Shown piece after piece: positions 34,872-38,008 of a stretch of DNA of 38,008 nt. A program made the position numbers and the translations under genes. The stretch is taken from contig NZ_JADOBG010000013.1 in NCBI RefSeq assembly GCF_016786215.1, forward strand, positions 1 through 38,008, read 5' to 3'. The first letter of the stretch is position 1; every line of letters begins with the position of its first letter. Under the pieces are notes generated by a model. The model did no database searches and had not been told where the DNA came from. It worked only from the letters and a program-made list of their open reading frames with translations. Origin of the DNA: Legionella bononiensis. Its GTDB lineage: Bacteria; Pseudomonadota; Gammaproteobacteria; Legionellales; Legionellaceae.

Positions 34872-35384
34872 ATGAAAATGACCCAGTTTGAAAAGGAATT
34901 TGTTTTAACATGCCTGGATTTTTTTACGCAAATCCTTTCTGAAAAGGAAGAGTTAGACCAAGCGATAATCAGTTTTGCAGGTGAGAATACGGAACAGAGC
35001 CGATACCACTCCAATTCATCCATACCTGATTCTGAACTGTGGACGGATCAGGATAAACTTCAATTCTCTGCTGCGTTTTTTGAAGCCACCGCGCGTGCAA
35101 ATTACCAATTTGTAACATCCCCGGAATTATCTACTCAGGTAACCCAAGCACAAACTCTTTGGCAGAATCATTACAAACCTTTACTGTCATCCAATACAGC
35201 GGCTGAAAATCGTATAATCACTATTATTCAAAATAGTAATAGAATAAAAGCTGATGTTAACAAAACAGAACCTTCCGATGCACCGCAAAATTTCGTACAG
35301 GATAATCCTTATACCTTTTTCACTGCCTTAACCGCTCTCGGCGTGATAACAGCAGTTGGAGCTGCCATTGTATTTAAACCATAA
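34872..35384 (+). CDS. mavE: MavE-like Dot/Icm effector candidate
   Basis: 170 aa. It is called MavE-like because it is divergent from plaA, as lpg2344 (mavE) is from lpg2343 (plaA) in L. pneumophila as I remember, and has the same build: a soluble helical core (about 1-130) and one C-terminal membrane helix (about 149-168). MavE is a vacuole-associated effector with an NPxY motif in its core. Here I find no NPxY; the closest is RANYQ at 75-79 and a DNPY at 144-147 just before the membrane helix. Either the motif is lost in this species or the gene is a distant relative. ATG at 34872 or 34878. No PmrA box found. Confidence 0.6.
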   Translation: MKMTQFEKEFVLTCLDFFTQILSEKEELDQAIISFAGENTEQSRYHSNSSIPDSELWTDQDKLQFSAAFFEATARANYQFVTSPELSTQVTQAQTLWQNHYKPLLSSNTAAENRIITIIQNSNRIKADVNKTEPSDAPQNFVQDNPYTFFTALTALGVITAVGAAIVFKP

Positions 35385-35406
35385 GACTTACATTCTAATA
35401 AAAATG

Positions 35407-35430
35407 GAGCGTTAGATAAAACTAACGCTC
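35407..35430. terminator. Bidirectional terminator, mavE-like / 88-aa gene
   Basis: A perfect 9-bp stem GAGCGTTAG/CTAACGCTC with a 6-nt loop in the convergent gap. Minus-strand continuation CATTTTTATTAG is T-rich, so termination of the 88-aa gene is well supported. Confidence 0.65.
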
Positions 35431-35445
35431 GCTCTAAAACCAGGA

Positions 35446-35712
35446 TTAATGCCCTACTCGAATTGATGAACCCATGCCAATTGAATCCTCTTCGGAATTC
35501 ATCTCATAGTCAGAATCACTGTCATAGTCATCTTGATAGTCACCATGAAGTTCCTCAAGGACATCTCGAACTTCTGCATTTATATAATGGTGAAGTGTTC
35601 CCTTAGCTTTTTGAGTGTATTTATAGGGTGTTTCGTCCTGTTTTATTCGCTTGTCATCAGTTGAACCTTTATTTTCGTTCAGTCTAAAAAATTTATTTGG
35701 ATTGATTTTCAC
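35446..35712 (-). CDS. Small protein with acidic C-terminus, unknown
   Basis: 88 aa, unrecognised. A basic, polar first half (KFFRLNENKGSTDDKRIKQD) is followed by a strongly acidic stretch (about 57-76, with repeated Asp/Glu/Ser/Tyr) and a short non-acidic tail, SIRVGH. No signal peptide or membrane segment. GTG at 35712 has GAGGA 6 nt upstream, a good site that argues for a real gene. It lies 92 bp downstream of the 625-aa lyase-like gene on the same strand. It could be a small effector, or a chaperone/antidote for its neighbour; neither is shown. Confidence 0.65.
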   Translation of the reverse strand: MKINPNKFFRLNENKGSTDDKRIKQDETPYKYTQKAKGTLHHYINAEVRDVLEELHGDYQDDYDSDSDYEMNSEEDSIGMGSSIRVGH

Positions 35713-35804
35713 GTTATGTCCTCAATTTATTATTGTTGTTATTTTTCAGGTCGGTCATATTAAATTCGACACAGATTAAAGGCAAGCTAAAATGTATTTT
35801 TATA

Positions 35805-37682
35805 TTATAAATTAGCCCTATTATTTACAATCAGTTCATCTTTATCGGATGTTGTACTCACCGTATCCGGTTGCAATCCAACATTCCAAGGTATAGAACG
35901 TTCCTGTTCGCTCTTCACTACAGGAGCGGAGGCCACTCGACGAAATTCCGGTACAAGAGACAACCTCGCGGGAGATAAAGATTCAGAAGCCTGGGTATTC
36001 TCATTCTCTTGAGTAGTCCGCCCCAAAAATGACGCATCAATAAAGTTACCGGTTAGAAAACCTATTCCTGTCAAAACAGTTGCCAGTGCTACAGCCATCA
36101 GCGTCAATTCCAGAGTCAACGGTAAAAAGAACACAATGAAACTTGCCCCCCCTATCAATCCAAGAGTGGCACCACTTAATCCTCCCAACCAGAAATAATG
36201 TTCAAAAAGTCCCGGATTGGAAGTTAACCTTGCTTTATTATGCTGCAAATCCTTATTTTGCTGTTCTGATAAAGTTGTAGTTGCAACTTTTTGTCCCGCA
36301 AACAGTTTTCTACTTGTATCAGGCTTAACTTGAAAAACGGGTAGAATCGCACTCTCTTGTAAAAAAAGGGTTCTTTTCTTCTGAGGGACGGTAACTGACT
36401 TCAAACGATCAAAAGTCTCCCTTCTTTGCTCAGACAATGTTCTGATAATACTCGCTGTATCACCTTTTTTCTCACTCGGAACAGACAGGATACCCGAATG
36501 TTTTTTGAGAAAATCAGGTGGTAAAGTGCCCAATAAATTCTTCCGGGCAAGCTGTCTTTGAATTCTCTGCGGAGGAATATCATTAAGACTGGATGATTCA
36601 GAAGTGGCATGAAGTATGTCCTCTGCCTCTTTGATTTTTCTGATTTTTTCTTTTCTAATCGAAGGGATCAGGTGCTGACCATCAGAGATCCATTTTTTAA
36701 ATTGCTCCATCATGCCCTGATTCTTGGTCGAGAGATCCGTTGCATCAGGCGCTCGTTTAATCAAATGATGCCAGCGATCAAAATACTCAGTTGCTACATC
36801 ACAAACCTGTATGAATTCAGATTTATTGAAGATTGCCAGTTCATACTTTCTTCTGGCATCAACTACTTGTTGCAAAGTCATTTGAGCTTTTAAAATTTGC
36901 CTTTTGTAATCCAGAGTATTCCAATTGATATGAATGTCTTTCAGTTTAAATTTAATTGCTTTAAAAATGTCTTTCTCTTCGGCTGCTTTATAGCCAGAAA
37001 CTTTTTCATGTGACGTATAGCCTTTACCCACATGTCGCACTGAACTATAAATGCCTAGCGCACGGTCGCTTTTATCAATAATACCAGGGGTTATTCCTGC
37101 CTTATATAAAAGAGGCTCGATTTCTTGCAAAAGAGCATTGTATGCCCTCTCTTTTCCACGCTCTATATAAATGGTAATCTGCATCCCGTTATACACTCGA
37201 ACGATATCCTGAAGAGACTGATTTTTATCCTCTACAGACAGATTGTGCTTCTCCAAAAACTCAGGAGTTACCTGCTGCATTTGATTGTATAAAACTCGTG
37301 AAACAGCCAATCGTGTCGTTTTAAAAACGGGGAATCCTCGCGAAGACAATAAGGGATAAATAATATCCCATGCTTTACCCAGATCATCGGGGTGTATACT
37401 GAGATGAATTTTCCATGGCGACTCAATAAAATCACTGCTTGAACCGTATTCATTATAAACATTGGCAAAAGATATTGAATCTTTGATTTTTGGGGGCTGA
37501 GAAGTATCTTTGGAATTAAACAGTATCCAAGGTTTGGATGCACCTCCAATTTGAGTTCTGTAATGACCATCCTTTATAATGACCAAATCAGGATATAACT
37601 GATTTATGTTGGCATACGACATCGATGTTGAATCATCATCTACCACAGAACAATCATGCGTTTCGCGTACTGTATCACCCAT
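35805..37682 (-). CDS. Membrane-anchored putative effector with OspF/LanKC-type phospho-Ser/Thr lyase domain
   Basis: 625 aa, no signal peptide. Residues 85-220 follow the lyase superfamily that includes OspF/SpvC and the N-terminal part of LanL/LanKC: WKIHLSI (K91, H93), FPVFKTTR (K121, R124), ITIYIERG (Y172), SDRALG (R207) and SVRHVG (R216). In SpvC the matching K104/H106, K136 and late Arg residues bind phosphate and carry out elimination from phosphothreonine (recalled). A ~270-residue helical, Lys/Glu/Arg-rich region follows, then a two-helix membrane hairpin (about 497-545) and a polar C-terminal tail. No kinase or LanC cyclase domain is present, so lanthipeptide synthesis is unlikely. 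Predicted to remove phosphate from host phosphoproteins at a membrane; activity and export are inferred. Weak ribosome site at ATG 37682. Confidence 0.72.
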   Translation of the reverse strand: MGDTVRETHDCSVVDDDSTSMSYANINQLYPDLVIIKDGHYRTQIGGASKPWILFNSKDTSQPPKIKDSISFANVYNEYGSSSDFIESPWKIHLSIHPDDLGKAWDIIYPLLSSRGFPVFKTTRLAVSRVLYNQMQQVTPEFLEKHNLSVEDKNQSLQDIVRVYNGMQITIYIERGKERAYNALLQEIEPLLYKAGITPGIIDKSDRALGIYSSVRHVGKGYTSHEKVSGYKAAEEKDIFKAIKFKLKDIHINWNTLDYKRQILKAQMTLQQVVDARRKYELAIFNKSEFIQVCDVATEYFDRWHHLIKRAPDATDLSTKNQGMMEQFKKWISDGQHLIPSIRKEKIRKIKEAEDILHATSESSSLNDIPPQRIQRQLARKNLLGTLPPDFLKKHSGILSVPSEKKGDTASIIRTLSEQRRETFDRLKSVTVPQKKRTLFLQESAILPVFQVKPDTSRKLFAGQKVATTTLSEQQNKDLQHNKARLTSNPGLFEHYFWLGGLSGATLGLIGGASFIVFFLPLTLELTLMAVALATVLTGIGFLTGNFIDASFLGRTTQENENTQASESLSPARLSLVPEFRRVASAPVVKSEQERSIPWNVGLQPDTVSTTSDKDELIVNNRANL

Positions 37683-37800
37683 TACTTCAACTCACTTTAT
37701 TACATTGGATTTTTTAAAACAGGACTGAAAAGATAAACAAAATTGGAACATTTAATTTAGACCGGAGAGTTACAACCAGATTTTGTATCTTCGCAATTTC

Positions 37801-38008
37801 GTCATCCTGAACGCAATGAAGAATCTCCAAATGCAAACACTGCACCACGTTCAGGAGATCCCTCATTGCATTCGGGATGAAGGTTAAGTTCTGTCATCCT
37901 GAACGCAGTGAAGGATCTCCAAATGCAGACATTGCACCACACTCAGGAGATCCCTCATTGCATTCGGGATGACGGTTAAGTTCTGTCATCCTGAACGTAG
38001 TGAAGGAT
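37801..38008. repeat. 92-bp palindromic tandem repeat, running off the window end
   Basis: Units begin GTCATCCTGAACG at 37801, 37893 and 37985 (third truncated). Within each unit the first ~28 bases pair imperfectly with a later block ending CATTCGGGATGA, so every unit can fold into a hairpin. No ORF. The rest of the 326-bp end region (37683-37800) is the leader of the 625-aa gene. Confidence 0.85.

Noticed and set aside
35301..35312. DNPY near the C-terminus of the MavE-like protein taken as the NPxY motif
   Set aside because: Order is N-P-Y-T, not N-P-x-Y, and it abuts the membrane helix rather than lying in the core.
35805..37682. Lanthipeptide synthetase for the lyase-domain gene
   Set aside because: No kinase or LanC cyclase domain and no precursor peptide gene nearby; the C-terminal half is a membrane hairpin.
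1..38008. tRNA, rRNA, riboswitch, CRISPR array or prophage
   Set aside because: No cloverleaf, no rRNA-like block, no short regularly spaced repeats with unique spacers, and no phage or integrase genes were seen. The repeats at both ends are long and palindromic with no spacers.

Overview
This window looks like a chromosomal segment of a Legionella species. Evidence: low GC and dense gammaproteobacterial housekeeping genes, plus neighbours typical of Legionella. These include an ankyrin/PI3-kinase-like effector resembling AnkK/LegA5, a very large Ceg28-like effector candidate beside murI, the bdhA-patD pair, and the secreted lysophospholipase plaA divergent from a MavE-like gene. I recognise the gene order from memory of L. 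pneumophila; no database search was run, so the species is not fixed.

Layout. 1-260: tandem intergenic repeats. 269-7424: minus-strand murI and the Ceg28-like gene, a small secreted Cys-rich protein on plus, then minus-strand dapA, a small lipoprotein and a QEGLA/HExxxH putative metallopeptidase. 7702-14337: plus strand, with a glycine-zipper lipoprotein, a ketone-body/PHB operon (bdhA-patD-adc), a motA-motB stator pair and the serine transporter sdaC behind a palindromic operator-like site. 14338-14789: two inverted-repeat elements. 14790-20758: minus strand, with ankK/legA5-like, pilU, a PhyH dioxygenase overlapping radA, and a 159-aa membrane effector candidate with a well-formed PmrA-type box. 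20953-22060: xseB-ispA. 22119-25184: bioC, comF (plus), an M50 protease and a 92-aa partner. 25440-29207: hemA-prfA-prmC with overlapping starts, then dksA. 29519-33711: an alpha/beta hydrolase, waaA, djlA and a DUF3530-like protein. 33773-37682: a virulence cluster of plaA, the MavE-like gene, an 88-aa acidic protein and a 625-aa protein. 37801-38008: 92-bp palindromic tandem repeats running off the end.

The most notable observation is the 625-aa protein at 35805-37682. Residues 85-220 carry the residue pattern of the OspF/SpvC phosphothreonine lyase and LanL/LanKC lyase superfamily (K-x-H, FK, a TIY strand, SDRAL, a late Arg). This is joined to a long helical region and a two-helix membrane hairpin. 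It could be a membrane-tethered phospho-Ser/Thr lyase effector. Other notable items: a DxHxxN/DxD kinase signature in the ankyrin effector, a recurring helical motif in the Ceg28-like protein, two PmrA-type promoters, the sdaC operator, and a T10A7 tract in the plaA leader.

How the genes fit together: most are core metabolism (cell wall, lysine, heme, isoprenoid, biotin, LPS, translation termination), DNA repair, motility/pili and carbon storage. Single host-interaction genes sit between these blocks, as is usual for dispersed Dot/Icm effectors.
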